NCBI GenBank assembly: GCA_034336665.1
Contig: CM067566.1
Coordinates: 17,714,330 to 17,778,329 of the forward strand
Length of the DNA stretch: 64,000 nt
Direction of reading: 5' to 3'
Source of the DNA: Luscinia megarhynchos
Taxonomy: Eukaryota; Chordata; Aves; Passeriformes; Turdidae
The position numbers and the translations under genes are program-made. Positions 37,166 to 50,725 of this stretch are shown piece by piece. How positions within the stretch are numbered: position 1 is the first letter of the stretch; every line of letters starts with the position of its first letter. The notes beneath the pieces are model-generated. The model was not told the origin of the DNA. It did not search any database and saw only the letters and a program-made list of their open reading frames with translations.

Positions 37166-40100
37166 GAGATCATCTCTCTGTGTAACAATGCAGCAATGTC
37201 TGTCTTCATGAGCACACAGGTTTTAATACTTCACCCTCATTGTTACTCCAAGCCAAGGGCTGATGGTATGTGAAATACTCCTGAAGTGTTCCTCATATAA
37301 TCACTGGGATGACTAACAGTGATTTTTAAAACTGACTTGGTTAAACATTTTTTATAAGACAAATCTTCACAGAGCAGAGTCTCCAGAACACACCCCCTTT
37401 TTAAAAACAAAAAACCCCTCAAGAATAAACATCCAGTATATTGTCTACAGCAGTTTTCCACAGTGCAGGCACAGATCAACTGTTCATATACACTCAGTTG
37501 GTGTCCAACAGAGAGACTAGCAGGTTATTTCTAACTCAGACAACATAACCTGTGAAGGCATTCCTGAAAGAGATCACAGGGCACCTTTCCTCCATGAATT
37601 ACTGCACTGCAATATCCTGTTCTCATGCCATTTCAGATGCAATTTTCTTATAAAAAGTTATGCTTAGGCCCAAAGTGCTACATGAAAGAAGTTATAAGCA
37701 CTTAACTAGTCTTGAAAGGCACGTTTCTACATCATTCCTGTAAAATTTTATTCACATCTTCTCCAAGAGCTGCATGTTACCCCTGTACTTCTCTGTGTGG
37801 TGCTAGTGCCAGTCCTCCACACCTACTAGCTCTCCTTTTCTCATCAGCTTTTCAGCTGATCATGGAAAAGAACTGACTGCTGAAATAGGAATTTCTCTAT
37901 CCCAAAATTAGCTTGGAGAAATGCCATATATAGCTGCTGGAAAGCAGCTTGGCTTTATCACATTGGCAATCCAAGTAATACTGCAATTCAGTCCATTCAG
38001 AAAGATTCAAGGAAAGGAAACAGTGAGGAAGGGTAAAGAGACAGCCTTGTTAAGCATTTGTAACATCCCTAATGGAACACACCATATCCAGTGTTCTGTG
38101 CATCCCTCAGTTTAAGTTACTGATCATACTTCCTGAACTTCAGTCCTGCTCATCTGGAAGGTGCTCACATTTCCCACACAAATGGAATCCCCAATTCAGG
38201 CTACATTTTTCATCCATTTAAACACTATTTGGGGATCTCAGGATCCTTTCTCTCACGGCCTGTGAGGTGCCCAGAAGTGTTTGTAGGTGCTTACTCACAC
38301 CTTTACAAATCTGGCCTTTATATTTGTCTGTTTCCAGAGACGTGCTGGGCTGCTTGGCAGCAACTCACAGCTCATCACTTTGGTGGGGCTCCCTGCGGCT
38401 GCCCAGGTACAGCCTGGACAAAGGAGGCCAGGATTAGCAACACACCTTTTGCTACAAGAAGAGAACAGACTGGTGGCAGGGCAGGCACCAACTGGATGGT
38501 GCAGGAAAGATCACATTACACACTTATTTTGGCATTACAATAGGAAATACAAAGGAAAAAAAATCAAGAGTTGGTTGCATAAAGTTCAGCCGGACGAGAC
38601 CTAAAGCAGGCACTATTAATGGTGTTAAGATGTCTACAAACATCTGAGTAGCATAAATAGCAATATTTGAAACCTGTGATCATGCCTGAAACTAAATAGA
38701 TACAGAAACAAAAAGTAGAAATTACTTTCTTTATATTTAAAACTGCTTTACATTTTAACCTCCTGATCACAGCATGAAAAACTAAATCAAAAGGAAAAGC
38801 TTGCATTTTATGACACTGCATATTAAGCAACCATCACAGTATCATGCTTAAATGAAAACTGTATTAGAAACAAACACAGCAGCACACCAAGACCTACGAC
38901 ACTATGTTCTGCACACAGTTCTAAAAAATAAATATTAACATAAAAATTTGAAGGTGTACCTAGTTCCCAGTTTTACCATGCTTAGCCCCGAGGAGACACA
39001 CTTACCCATTTATTGTTTGAAAAAGCTGCCAAGACTAATATAGAAAATTTATTTTAGACTCAGCTTTATTTTACTCTCAAGATAGTAAAGTAAAAACGAT
39101 CTTTCACATGAAACCAAAGGCACTGGAAGTACTTTCACATATGCTTGAGTTTTTGGAGCCACAAGCTGTATCTTGGTTTTCTTTATTAGTTTATGTTTTG
39201 AACCATTATAAAGTATGTTTTACTGATCAAACACGGAGTACAAGACAAGAATGCACAAGCACAAGAACCACTTTACAAAGGCCATCAGAGCATGAAACTG
39301 ATTTTGACAGGTCAGACATGATCTAGGCAGCTCCATGATTATAGCAGGACCAGGATTGTGTTTAAGACTGATAGATACAACTGAGGTTTCCAAGGGAAGC
39401 CTTTCTCAAAAACAGTACATGCTTAAGGTGACCAGGAGGTAGTTGTACCTGGTTACATATGTAGGTATAAATGATATAAATGATAAAATGATATAAATAT
39501 TAAGGCAAGCAAAATATTTTATTGTTTTACTGAAATACAGGAACTTTATGGTATGAAAACAACAATAACAATTTTCTTTCAGACACGATCAAGAAAAAAG
39601 AAGAAATTAATATGACAGCTTTCCTCATCCAGAGTACAAGGGGTTGTAGACAACAGCAAAAAAAGTCATGCTGAAACTATGAAAAATACCTTGACAGTGT
39701 CCTTTTAAAGTCATAACTTATTATAGAAAATCAGCATTCACAAGCATAAATTTGTTTCTGTATAATTCACTGCCCAGTGACATTTGATTCCTTCCTAACA
39801 AACCTATATTTAAGAGGAAAGTCATAAAACTGAAAAAATGGCAATGACTGAGTAATTCATGGCTTGGTGCTCTATTAGCAATTAATAAATTCACCCAGCA
39901 ATACCTAGAACCTAGTCATCCACCACTTTTTATTTATTTAATTTCATTTTCCATATCTTGCATATATTCTGGGGCAACCATACAGCCTTTACCTTGCTTG
40001 CAGAACACTAATAATTCCTCACTGTACTTTAGCATTTCAGGCATCATCCTTACTGCATCATTAAATGCACACAAAATAAATACATCTGTAATGTAGTGGA

Positions 40101-43100
40101 GAGTGTAGTACTTAACAAAGGCCCCTCAGCTGTTTCACAAATGGCTATCAAGTTTCTGATAGTTCAATGTGTTCATTTATATTTCATTACCTAAGGATGG
40201 GATTTGTTTTGCTTGGGAGTATTTTGGCTTTAAAAAGCTCCAAAAAAGAAGTTCATCAAACCCAAAGGGAAGCTTTTGAATTGTTTTCATGGCAAGGAGA
40301 CACACAATAAATGGATTCTGACAACATCATTTTGCCACTTAATGAGTAACCATCTAAGTCAGTAAGAGCCCTGATGGAAGGCAAAATATTCAAAAATAAA
40401 GAGACTCTTGAAGAGATCACTTTATCATTTGAACTTTCCTCCCCTCACAGCAAGTCAAACACCCAAGTGATCCAAACTGAAAGCCAGAGAGAGGAGAAAA
40501 GGCAGTTTCTTGAAGCAGGCAGGTACTAAGTCACTTAGAGCTTTGCAAATAGCAGAAAACACACAATACCATTTCCTGCATTACACATTTCATTCATGAA
40601 TTTAACAATAAAATATAAGCAGTCTTCAGCAATCAAGGCATCAATCCAGTAAGAACCATGCACCAGCAGCAGTGTCAGCCATTGTGTCATAATGGCTTTC
40701 CTTCCTTACTTCCTCAAAGGCTCTAAGGGAGAATGAAGATGCTTCAGCCAGTTTGTATTTCTTAGCATCTGAGGAAAAGAAGCAGATTTTGTTCCTATTC
40801 CATTTCCTTGCTTGCTCCTGTGAGAGAAGCAATAGTTCTGGACCCAAAGACAGGATAATCCCTATTTCCCCTCAACTTCCTATGCAGTCTATGCTAATAC
40901 ATCTGATACTGCATTTTACTGTTTCTTTTCTTTCTATGTATGTTTTAACATTGACAGATATCGTAGTGGTACACAGAACTCTAACAGCAATTATATAGGC
41001 TCTGGAAGAGCAAAAGCTCAATATTCAAGCAAAAATAAAGAATGGTCAAATAAAAGCCATTCTGGCATCTGGCTGTGTCCTGGTATCCACTGGAATCCCC
41101 AGATAGAAGGAGCTCTCAATTCCCCTCTTGTACATCAGTGTCACTTCAACAACACCAGACTCGTTTATCTACCAAGTACAGAATCCCCCACTCAGGTGCT
41201 GCAATTTGCCTGACTGTTTCAGGACGTTTTATGCAACAGTGTTGACAGCAGCACAATCTCCAGTCTAGGGGGCAATTTTCAGGGGGTCAGGGATGGTGCC
41301 TGGTTGCAGGATGGTTTCACTCAGAAGGTAAAAGTCTGCCCCGTGGCACACTGCTGTAACTCACAAAGAGAAGTAATTCCAGTCATTAATTGACTTGCAC
41401 ACAGGTGGCAGATTTCAGTTTAACACCAATGCCCTTCCTGTAAGAATCTATCAGCTTCCTCCAGTGCAGTCTCCTGGAATGGTATCATTCAACTGTGCTG
41501 CTGCTGAGATGCAGGGGGAAAGGAAGAGCCCCCTCGTGCTCAAGGTGGTTATCCCAATTCACATGCTTAGCATTTCTTGAGAAATCTACAAAAGCTTCAA
41601 CACTGTGATGAAGCTTCCTTGGAAAAGAGACCAATAGTTCACTATACTGAAAAATTTAATTCTATTCCTGTTGATAACAAGAAGATACGGGAGGGTAGTA
41701 TCTGATTTTGCCACAATTTCTGGGGTTTTTATTTAAATATTTCCTACTGGTACTACCTTAGTTTGCTTTTTCTCTGGCCTTTGCAGCATAATTTCTGGCA
41801 ATATCTCTGAAGACAGGCACATACACCTGACAGTTTTAATAGGGCAACTGAGAGAAAGGTTCACCAATACCACTCAGTACTAACTTACAAATCTTTTTGC
41901 ATTCTTTCTATCTTCATCACTGGAAACATGGGAAGTGAAGCTTTATGCCAATATTTTTATGCATGTTGTTTTCTAAAAAGTTACCTTAAACATTATGAGA
42001 GCCTGCTTTACTAAGGAGTATTATCTCAAGTATCTCTCCATTATTTTTCCTGGTAACACATAAAAGGGGGAAATCATTTTAATCAAAGTGAAACAGGTCT
42101 CAACCTAGAAACTGCAAAATCTTATCTTTTTCAGTGTCTTCAGCTAACTTAAACTCAATTCTGTAGAGAACTAAATTGTGGGTGTTACAATAGGTAACTG
42201 GAAATGGTATCACTGGATCCAGTAATGGTACAAAACTGAATTACAACTTTCAGACTTGTACTTTTGAATTCTAACCTACTGCAACTGAATGGGCATCAAC
42301 AGATGGTTAACAGCAGTTCATCAGTAACCTCAGGAAACCACAGGCAAATTCAGAATTTTGGGAGTTGTTTGTTGCTTTTGTTTTTCACACTTCTTTCTTC
42401 CTCTCACCTCAATTCCACATTTAGTCTTTCAGTGTTAAAATTTTCATTCTTACTGGTTTGGTTTCTGCTGAGAAAATTAGTTTATTACCAGTCCTTCACA
42501 ATAATTTTTCATTATACTCCTCTGCAGGAGGAGGATAACTTTTAATGTCAGTGTGAATATGATTCTGTATATCTGTAGCACTGAATTTATAGCACACATG
42601 TGGAAAATCTTGTAAACTGCCCTTCTCTTGATAGACTGTGCAGTAAACTGTACAGTATTTTAATTAATTTCTTAATTACAAACCTAAAGTGTGGTAGTTG
42701 AAATCTCACATGCATGCACAGCCGAGATTGTTGCTTTAGCCTGACTAACACAAGGCAGATCAAGGCAGAAATGCTCAAAATATGGAGAACCAGCTGGAAA
42801 GATAGATACTGGCTCTTGCCTGCTTTTATTCACTTCCTATTTTATTCCTTCTCTGATAATTACCAGATTACTTTTTCCAAGCCTTATGTTTTAACCTTCT
42901 AAAAATCTCAGAAGCCTGAAATACCACAACAGAGGAATTAGTACCAAACCAGGGACATTCAGTTGACTGAGTTGCTTAGCAATTGTATTTCATGATAAAA
43001 ACATAATGATTTGTGTATTTGGGGTCACTGACTGATCCAGGTGCCTGCTGTCACAGATGCAGGACATGCAGGTGCCATGAGCATGAGTCATGCAGAAATT

Positions 43101-43540
43101 TCCATCTCTGTAATGTGGCCACAGAGCAAATGCAATTTTCTCTCAGATTTGACTCATTTGACTATGAGCTCCAATTGCCCATCTTTACTCTTGTAAGGCT
43201 GAACACTATGGACTTATCAACTTAAACTATCTTACAGTGACAAGACTACCAAATAACAACAGAAGACCAGCCTATCACTTCAGGCCAAGTTTCTATTTCA
43301 TGTTATTTTCAACGGTGGCCACATGTGTAGGCCCTTTGGAAGAAAATATCATCTTTCCTCTTTTCCTCTGTGAGCGTTCAACAGTTGCAGATAAAACGAT
43401 TCCTGAGCTTAATGAAGTTGCTTTAATTATGAAATCCCAATGGATCTCCTAAGTTCCCATCCAATTTTCTCCAGAAAGGTAAGGTGGAAAGTATGATCTG
43501 AAATATGTTCTTTCAAAATATTTAGGGTTCTTCCCTGACC
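37166..43540. other. Non-coding tract, no gene recognised
   Basis: No supported exon or named repeat. It contains a small ATGATATAA-type tandem at 39468-39498 and a TTAATTAA at 42660-42667. The stretch 41130-41180 (ACATCAGTGTCACTTCAACA and after) faintly recalls another old sauropsid repeat but is too decayed to call. Frames up to 105 codons at 38229-38604 overlap each other in two phases and have no domain. Confidence 0.55.
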
Positions 43541-44450
43541 TCTCATGTGCCTAACAGCTTGGACCAAGGCAAATCTCAACCACAGTGTTTCAGCAGGACA
43601 AAAGCAGTTCTTATGCCTGACAGGAGAGCATTCATGTGAGTCACTGCAGCAGCAGTGGCTCCAAGTGCTGCATTCCCACATTCCCCAGGTGCCCACACAG
43701 AGATTAGCTAAGCATGGCACCAGCATGGAGCTAAGTCCTGTGCCCTCTGCAGCAAACAGAGCTGGTGGAGCCTGAAGAGCACAGGCTCTCTCAGACAGCT
43801 ACAAAGATAGATTTTAATATACAGTAATTAGCCACGCCAACCACGATAATACTGAGGGCTACAGATGCAGAGCCACTCCTGCCACTAAGACTAGAGGTAG
43901 GACTGTGTAGGAACAGCACAGCCTGCCTCTGACTGCACTCTGTGCCCTGCCAGCCCCTGTGCTCCCCACCACCATCCTGCTGCTTTACATCTCCCAGCCA
44001 CATTTAACACAAGCTCCATGCCCTGCCAAGCCAGGCACGCCACCTACGCTCTGAAAAGCTCTGTGACTGGCCCAATACTTCATTTTCAGATGGCTAAAAT
44101 TAGGCAAGAGTCTGCCACTCCCTTCTACTTCCTTAAACTTTTAATACATTTTATTCTGCTCTTATGCAAAATATGCCTGCTGCAACAGCTTGCAACCAAA
44201 GCAAAAGTGCAAGGCACCCAGATTTTGCAGAGAGGAGCTCTGTATGAGCTAAGGAAAAGTCAGGCTGGGAGGTGGCACCAGGGGGATGGCTGGGGCTGTT
44301 CCACCACAGAGCCTGGCAGCCACCCTGGGGCTTGGCCTTGGCACAGAGCAGGGATGCACAGCTACCTAACACAGCACAACCACACCGATTTTGCTGCATT
44401 CAGAGAATTTGGACTCCTGCCTTTACCCCATGAGCATCCTCTATGAACAG
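43541..44450. other. GC-richer block with open frames, unrecognised
   Basis: More C and G than the flanks, with frames on both strands: 43427-43726 minus (99 codons), 44018-44446 plus (142 codons, ATG start). The 142-codon frame has no recognisable domain and is poor in any conserved pattern. Around 44065-44115 the words TGGCCCAATACTTCATTTTC and TAAAATTAGGCA recall the old sauropsid palindromic repeat family but only weakly. Confidence 0.4.
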
Positions 44451-46690
44451 GTTACTGCCCACAGCACACAGAGTTCTGCTGGCTTTTCCTTAAAGCATCC
44501 TTGCTAGCCAGAGTGTCCCTCAAACTCCAATGCTGCTTTGCATTTGATGCAAAGTGCAGTACTGCTGGTTGATACTATAGTAGTGTACGCCAGACATGTT
44601 GGGTTTAAAAAAAAATATTTAAAAAGCAGTAATAATGGTGCGGTCTCCTGAGAATACATTTATTTCTGCAGTATAAAGTAAAATTAAATTCTTCAATCTC
44701 AAAAACTATTAAAAGATTGTATTTAAAATGCATGAAGCATTAAAAAGACATCAAAATTAAAATAATCTCATAAATCTCTTCATTTAAAAGACTTATTAGA
44801 ATACAGATAGAGGCAGAAAACAGCTGCCCTGCAGACTAAAGCAGTAAATTATGACTATTTTAACTTTTTTTTTCATTTTCATCATTGAAATTTTCCTCAC
44901 AGAATTACTGCAGTAGTATAAAAAGACCAACTGCCCCTATATTTAACATGTGAATAGTAAATTATTTTTCAGTGGACTTCACAACAGATAAGCTGTATAT
45001 TCTTTCAAATGTCAGCAGACTATGGGATCGTTTCCAGACAAAGGAGGTGGGGAATGTTTTCAGAAATCACTATTGCATGCAAAACTATAGAATTAATCAG
45101 CAATTCATTCTCTTTGACACAACAGCAGCGGGAAACTGCAGCAATTGTGATCCAGCACTCCAAACTCCTACCACACTCTCTCAGTTATTAATTTTTAAAA
45201 TAATTCCAAAGTTAGGTATATTTAAATATTAGCAGCCTGACTTGTGGATTGCTAAGCATACAACAGCTCCAGGAAGGTTGCTTTTTTAGGGACCTAATCA
45301 TCATGTTAAGAATCTCCATTTAATCAAGAATTAGGCTTCTCTTAAAAGCAAAGAGCTGCCTTCTCATTGGGCAATACTGAGACTGGGTACTGAGATTTGA
45401 AGAAGATTCAAGGGCAAAGGGTGAAGACACATTAGACAAAAAAACCAATCACTAATATTCAACTTTTTAAAACTGACAGACAAATTTTTCAGCAAGTGCC
45501 CTCATTCCTCAGACCATCATTTGTCAGTCTTGATGATACCAGAGCATTCCTTGGAGTACAATTAAACATTAATGCTGATTGCTCCTCAAAGTAGCTCAAT
45601 CCAGGGGGAAGGCAAAGAAAAAAAACCCAAGGGAAGGAGAGTTCACACCATTTATCCTCCATCTTATCAGTTTTCCCGTGGTATGATCTTGGAACATCCA
45701 GGCTGTTGATATCCAAGCAGATTACAGAAGGAAATGCTAAGGATGCAGAAAACTAGGGAAATGAACAACAACAACAAAGCTACCAAGGGGGAATGGAGGG
45801 AAAGAAGTTAAATCAAGAGGATAAAGAGTGTTCCCACATAGCAATTTGCTGGTTTTGCTTCACTGCAAATGATATCATATGATATTATAAACCACTTTTC
45901 CTGACAGCAGTGTGCATTACTGTGCACTGTAACTTCCTTCCTGCTTACAAGAGATAAGATTAGTAAATGTTTGCTTTATTAACAAGTTGAAATGCTATTA
46001 AACCAACTTAATTGATGGTACAGTTACACAGAGTCTGCTTCTTGTTTATGTTTTTCAAAACTTACACCTGCAACAGAAGTTGACTTCTCTCCAAGAAAAA
46101 AAAAAAACCCAAACCCCATCCGCTGCTCTAATTTCTTCCAACACCAGCACCTGTTCAGATTGTGTAAAGATCCTTAGCTGTAACTCCAACAAGGATAACA
46201 GAAGTGCTGAAAGATAAAAACTCCATTCATTTTATTTACCTTTCTTATTGCTAAACTAGCATTATGTTGGGTCAGTGAGTTTCATGTTTTGGGCTTCAAA
46301 TTCAAGCAAGTAGTCAAGCAGAAGGCATAGTTTGAACCCAGTGGATTAGTGCATCATCAATAAAAAACCACTTCTGCCCTTCTTTTACTTTAGCCTAAGG
46401 TTAGCTTCCCCATGAGTGGCTCTGGATGCTTCTGTAACCTTCCCTGCAAAATGCTTATGCAGAAGAACATTGTGTGTTGTACAGCTGCTTCAGGAAACTG
46501 CTGATAATGCCAAGCTTAAATGTACATCACTAAGAACACACCAACTCTACTGCAAACCCAGAGAAGAACTCTCTATGGGGAACAGAAAAACCCTTAATTT
46601 AACTGCCAGTGTAAACTGTAAAAGATGATGGTGCTGCTCATCTGACAGGGCTCTTGTTCCACTTTGTTGGTTCCCTCATCCTACGCCTGA
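44451..46690. other. Non-coding tract, no gene recognised
   Basis: AT-rich. The part at 45850-46040 (GATAAG, GATATCATATGATAT, TTAATTGATGG) reads like conserved regulatory DNA but lacks anything decisive. A 12-bp A run lies near 46095-46107. Confidence 0.5.
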
Positions 46691-47000
46691 ACCAAACTAA
46701 TCATTGTTATTTACAGCAAATAACACACAATTTAAAAGTTAATCTATTTTTTTAAAAGCTGCAAAGCAAGTCAATTATAAAAATCTCTAAGTGTAATTCC
46801 CACTTAATATAAATATACCAGATAAATTACAAGCCAGATCTTATTTAGTTAGTAATACCTTGACAAGCAACATTATTAAACCTTTAATTTATTATGCCTT
46901 CAATTGATCAGTCTCTTACCTGATTGTTATAAGAACATAACGATTGGTACAGTTGTCAAGATTGTCATGTACACAAGATAGTAAAAGCCCAAAAGAAATT
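46691..47000. promoter_or_regulatory. Candidate conserved non-coding element
   Basis: Contains SOX-type ATTGTT (46703-46708) running into FOX-type TATTTAC (46708-46714), the same SOX/FOX pairing as at 36.98 kb but with SOX on the other strand. It also has an inverted pair of NKX-type words, TAAGTG (46788-46793) and CACTTA (46801-46806), and CAATTATAAA homeodomain-type sequence. No repeat or frame explains it. Inference only. Confidence 0.3.
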
Positions 47001-49040
47001 CAGGGTTTTTTTAATAAAATCCATCAAAACTTATTTTTTACTTACAGACAATGATCATATGCAAGCTAATACTGTCTGAAGAAAAATAGTCAGTAATTAT
47101 GCTTCCTTACAGCATTTTTTCTTTTAACAACTTTGACATAATAAATGTTGATGTCTGCTGGAATCTTACCAAAATTACAGTCATATGACTGCAGGCTCTA
47201 TTATGTTAGTCCACATGATGGGGGGCAGGGGAGCTGACTAGTTCACAAGAAATTTATTTTGATTATATGATATTATTTTACATTTCAATCACATGGTGAC
47301 CTGCCTGGTACAGTGTCAGAGTGAAAGATGAGCTTGTATTCAGGGCTTCAAATGTTACAAAAAAAAAATCATAGCAGTATTTCTTATGACTTATGAGATG
47401 AAGCAGTAGAAATCACTTGATGTAGCAAATTGTAAGTTTGAAGGATTTACACAGCTAGATCCTCTGTAAACTCAGGATAGCCTCATTCACATCAACAAAA
47501 AATACTGCCCAAGAATCTGATGCTCCATCATCTCATACACTACCAAGGTTCTGCAGAAACTAAACTTCAGTGTTAGCAAAATGCCTCCATCCTTCTTTAT
47601 TATGAAGGAGAAAGCCAGAACTGAATACCGATGCCCAATCCTTAGCATACACTAAAAATGAAATACACTTTCCTTGTGGGCCTGTGAAATCACCTTTTCA
47701 TCCACTTGTATGCTCAGCTCCAGTGAATGGGAAACCCATCAGAGCTGGAAATGGTCATGGTGAGGGCTCAGCCAGAGAATTCCTTGGCATAAGGAATTTC
47801 TTTTTAAACTAAAATCTGAAATGCAACTGTGCTATATAGTACTCTATGTATACACACAAAATAAAATTCTCTTTCTGTATATATATATATATGTATACAC
47901 ACACATACATTTTTATATAGATCCAGCAAGAAGTGCAGTGTGTGAGACCAAAGGATGGCAGTCCCCACTGTCAGGCTTCTGCTGCAGGAAAGCAGAAGCT
48001 GTCTGTAAAAGGAACCCGAAGGTATTTGCTAACATTACACCTCCTTTTTGTAAGGCACAACTGTGCAAACAGTTTAAGGTCTGCACACTGTTAAACTCTT
48101 ATCCCTGAAAATGCTGTGAGAATTCCAATTAATTTCAGACTTCATTTAGCAACTTGAATACATTAGGAAAGCAATCATCACAACATCCTGCAGAGTGCTT
48201 CACACAGCTCTGTATCATATAAAGTGAAGGCTCACCCTCAGATACAAGGTGCAAGCAATGCTCCAGGTAAACCAATCCCTAGCTGTGATTAGCAGGGTCT
48301 GGAGGTACACACCTAGAGCTGAACATTTCACTCAGGCTCTTGGGAGGAGATCAGAGCAGTGGGATAGAACAGTGCTCCCAGTCCAGGCCCCACTGATTCC
48401 TGTGACAGGGGTCTCTAAGGCTGCTCAGAGCACTGTCTGCTCCTACACAGTTCAGGTGCAGCCACTGTGGGCTCTGCAAGGCACCTGTGACCAGCCTTTC
48501 ACACAGAGCCAACAGAACAGCTCACTCTGAAGGAAGGACCAGGTATCAGCTATGATCTTTAGGGAATCTGCAGTGGTATGCATTTTCTAGCACATTCCTC
48601 CTCCCAATGGGGTTCTCCACTGCATTGCTTGAAACCCCAGCATGCACAATGAGCATTTCACCTGACATCCTACAACCACATACCCAGCCAGGCAGTTAGT
48701 TGTGAGCATGATTTTTTTACCTCCACTTTTCCATCTAACAGGACCTTATACTGCCTGTTGGCTTGACTTTTCCAGTTTTCTTTTTATTTTTAGAAAGAAT
48801 CATAGTAGGAAAAACACAGTGGAGGGCCAATCTGGAAAGACAGGAAGATCCCAGATGGTGTTAATTGTCATAGATTGACTACAGTGCCATGACAAGTCAC
48901 ATCAGCTGAGCTGAGGGCCTGCTCCACTCCATTTCAGCACATTGAATATTATGTTACATTTTAATGCATATTTACTAGGGTCACATTTGTCCCCTAGCTT
49001 CAACAGGGAAGCTTTGATTTAGCTTAATGCATCTGTGAGA
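47001..49040. other. Non-coding tract with a small microsatellite
   Basis: Includes a (TA)n run at 47878-47892 followed by TATACACACACATACAT to about 47910. A 93-codon frame at 48249-48530 lies in a GC-richer patch without a domain. Otherwise nothing was recognised. Confidence 0.55.
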
Positions 49041-49280
49041 CTGAAATTCCTGGTTATCCAAACTCCTAATTGTCTTCTGGTTTAGGACACTCCCATGAGA
49101 CCCTCGGATAACCATGTTTCCCCTGTATAACACAGCAGTCCTATAACCACATTATAATGCAGTTTTGTCTCACCTATAAAGGTCAGGGCCATAACACAAT
49201 TTAGCAGTGAGGGTAAAATATGATTTACTTCCATCCACAGGCAAGACCAAATCATGTTATAACACTGAGGGTAGGGGAAA
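49040..49280. repeat. Possible DNA-transposon relic (Tigger/pogo-like)
   Basis: GGTTATCC (near 49053) and GGATAACC (near 49107) are inverted copies. TATAAC-type words then recur (GTATAACACAG, CTATAACCAC, CATAACACA, GTTATAACAC) up to about 49265. The combination of GGTTATCC-type and TTATAACAC-type words resembles old Tigger-like DNA transposons, but I cannot name a consensus or define the ends. Confidence 0.3.
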
Positions 49281-50604
49281 AACTATCAGGTTACAGCACA
49301 ATCCTCCAAAGTCATTTTGCTTGTTACAACCATAAACTCTGCGTTAGCACCTGATAGCAGAGGGAGCACAGTACTTAAGCAGGCTATCTCAGTTCCTGGG
49401 AAAAATATAACTCTGCACACTGTTAAGGGAATCCATAATTTCGACTGCTGGTAATGCACAGAGTGGCCAAGACCTCTACAAGCCCCATCTACTGAAATCA
49501 ATGCAGCCAGAAGAGGCATCAAGGTCATCAATTAATTGTTTGTGTATAATATTTCATGATCTCATAACTAGCAACACAAATACTCATTTCACTCCTGGCC
49601 CCTCCAACCAAAACCACTGAGACCTCCTACAGAGCATGTGCTAGAAGAGCACAGGGACCTTCCCAGAGTGTCCAGCACTTCAGCTCCTTTAACTGGAGGA
49701 GGTCCCCCTGGGACAGAAGCTCCAGGTGCCTACACCCCACCTTAGGATCAGACTCAACAATGTAAAACAGAAATCAATTCCCATGCAGCCTGTCAGCTTT
49801 GTCATAGCAAGAAATTCACAGCTGTGGTAGGGGTCTAACTGCCTCCTCATACCTACCACTCCTCTTCAAAGGGTCTTCAAAGGAATGAAGCAGCAAATTC
49901 TGAATCTGAAACTGGGTTAATCCACTGAATGGTCTTCTGACTGCTTTCACCCAAGTATGGGCCACCATCCTGCTTTCATGGTCAGGCCCCATTCTTGCTG
50001 CTCAGCCTGCTTTTTCAGCTCTGCAGTCAATCTGGGACCTCAGCTCAGTTGCCTATGCAAAGGCATTTATCTGAGAGCATCTCCACAAACCTGCATCCAA
50101 CACACTGTATTTGGGGTGCCTGCACCTTTCTGGGCTAGCAAGTAGAGGCTTTAGCTATCTCAGTTCAGGCAACTGAATGATGCCTTGATAATTTTTTCAA
50201 ATATCTAATTTGTACAGTTTTAGAATTCTACAAGTCATTCTAGAGATCTTAACAGAGGAGACACATAATAATACTTTTAAGTGGCAGTCCACTGACCTGG
50301 GAACAAGGCTGAAGCAAAGACAAATTAAGCAGAATTTCAAACCTAGATTTCAAAACTTGAAGAAATTTTCATTGTCCACCCTAAGACCTCACTGCAATAT
50401 TTCCATGGACCCTTAAAAAAACAGCTTATATACAGATTCTATGATATCCAATATTGCATTTAGCCATGTTTAACTATATATATTAAAAATATCAGCCAAA
50501 AATCCAGTAGCTGTTGAACCTCAAAAATCTGTTTGAATGAGTTCAAAAGATCATAACAATGTGGGGAAAAGTCCAACCACATGGGCAACCACAGGAGTTC
50601 AGGA
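49281..50604. other. Non-coding tract, nothing recognised
   Basis: A moderately GC-rich stretch at 49570-50150 carries short frames only. No repeat family or exon is supported. Confidence 0.5.
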
Positions 50605-50725
50605 GACTGTAAGTCTACTCTGGTCTCAGTTTGTGACCCTAGGCAGGTTAATTCACTTTAGCTGTGCCTCAGTTTCCTCATCAGTAAATCACAATACCCC
50701 TCAGATCTGCACAGCTCTCTAAACA
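50605..50725 (+). mobile_element. MIR-like SINE relic
   Basis: The plus strand reads TTTGTGACCCTAGGCAGGTT, AATTCACTTTAGCTG, TGCCTCAGTTTCCTCATCAG, TAAATCACAATACCCCTCAG. This follows the MIR core (TGTGTGACCTTGGGCAAGTT, ACTTAACCTCTCTG, TGCCTCAGTTTCCTCATCTG, TAAAATG). The best-conserved part is 50665-50688. The tRNA-like head is not recognisable, so the copy is partial. Confidence 0.8.

Noticed and set aside
44018..44446. 142-codon ATG frame, plus strand
   Set aside because: No family resemblance and it lies in a GC-richer block where stop codons are rarer. There is no splice or promoter context to support a gene.
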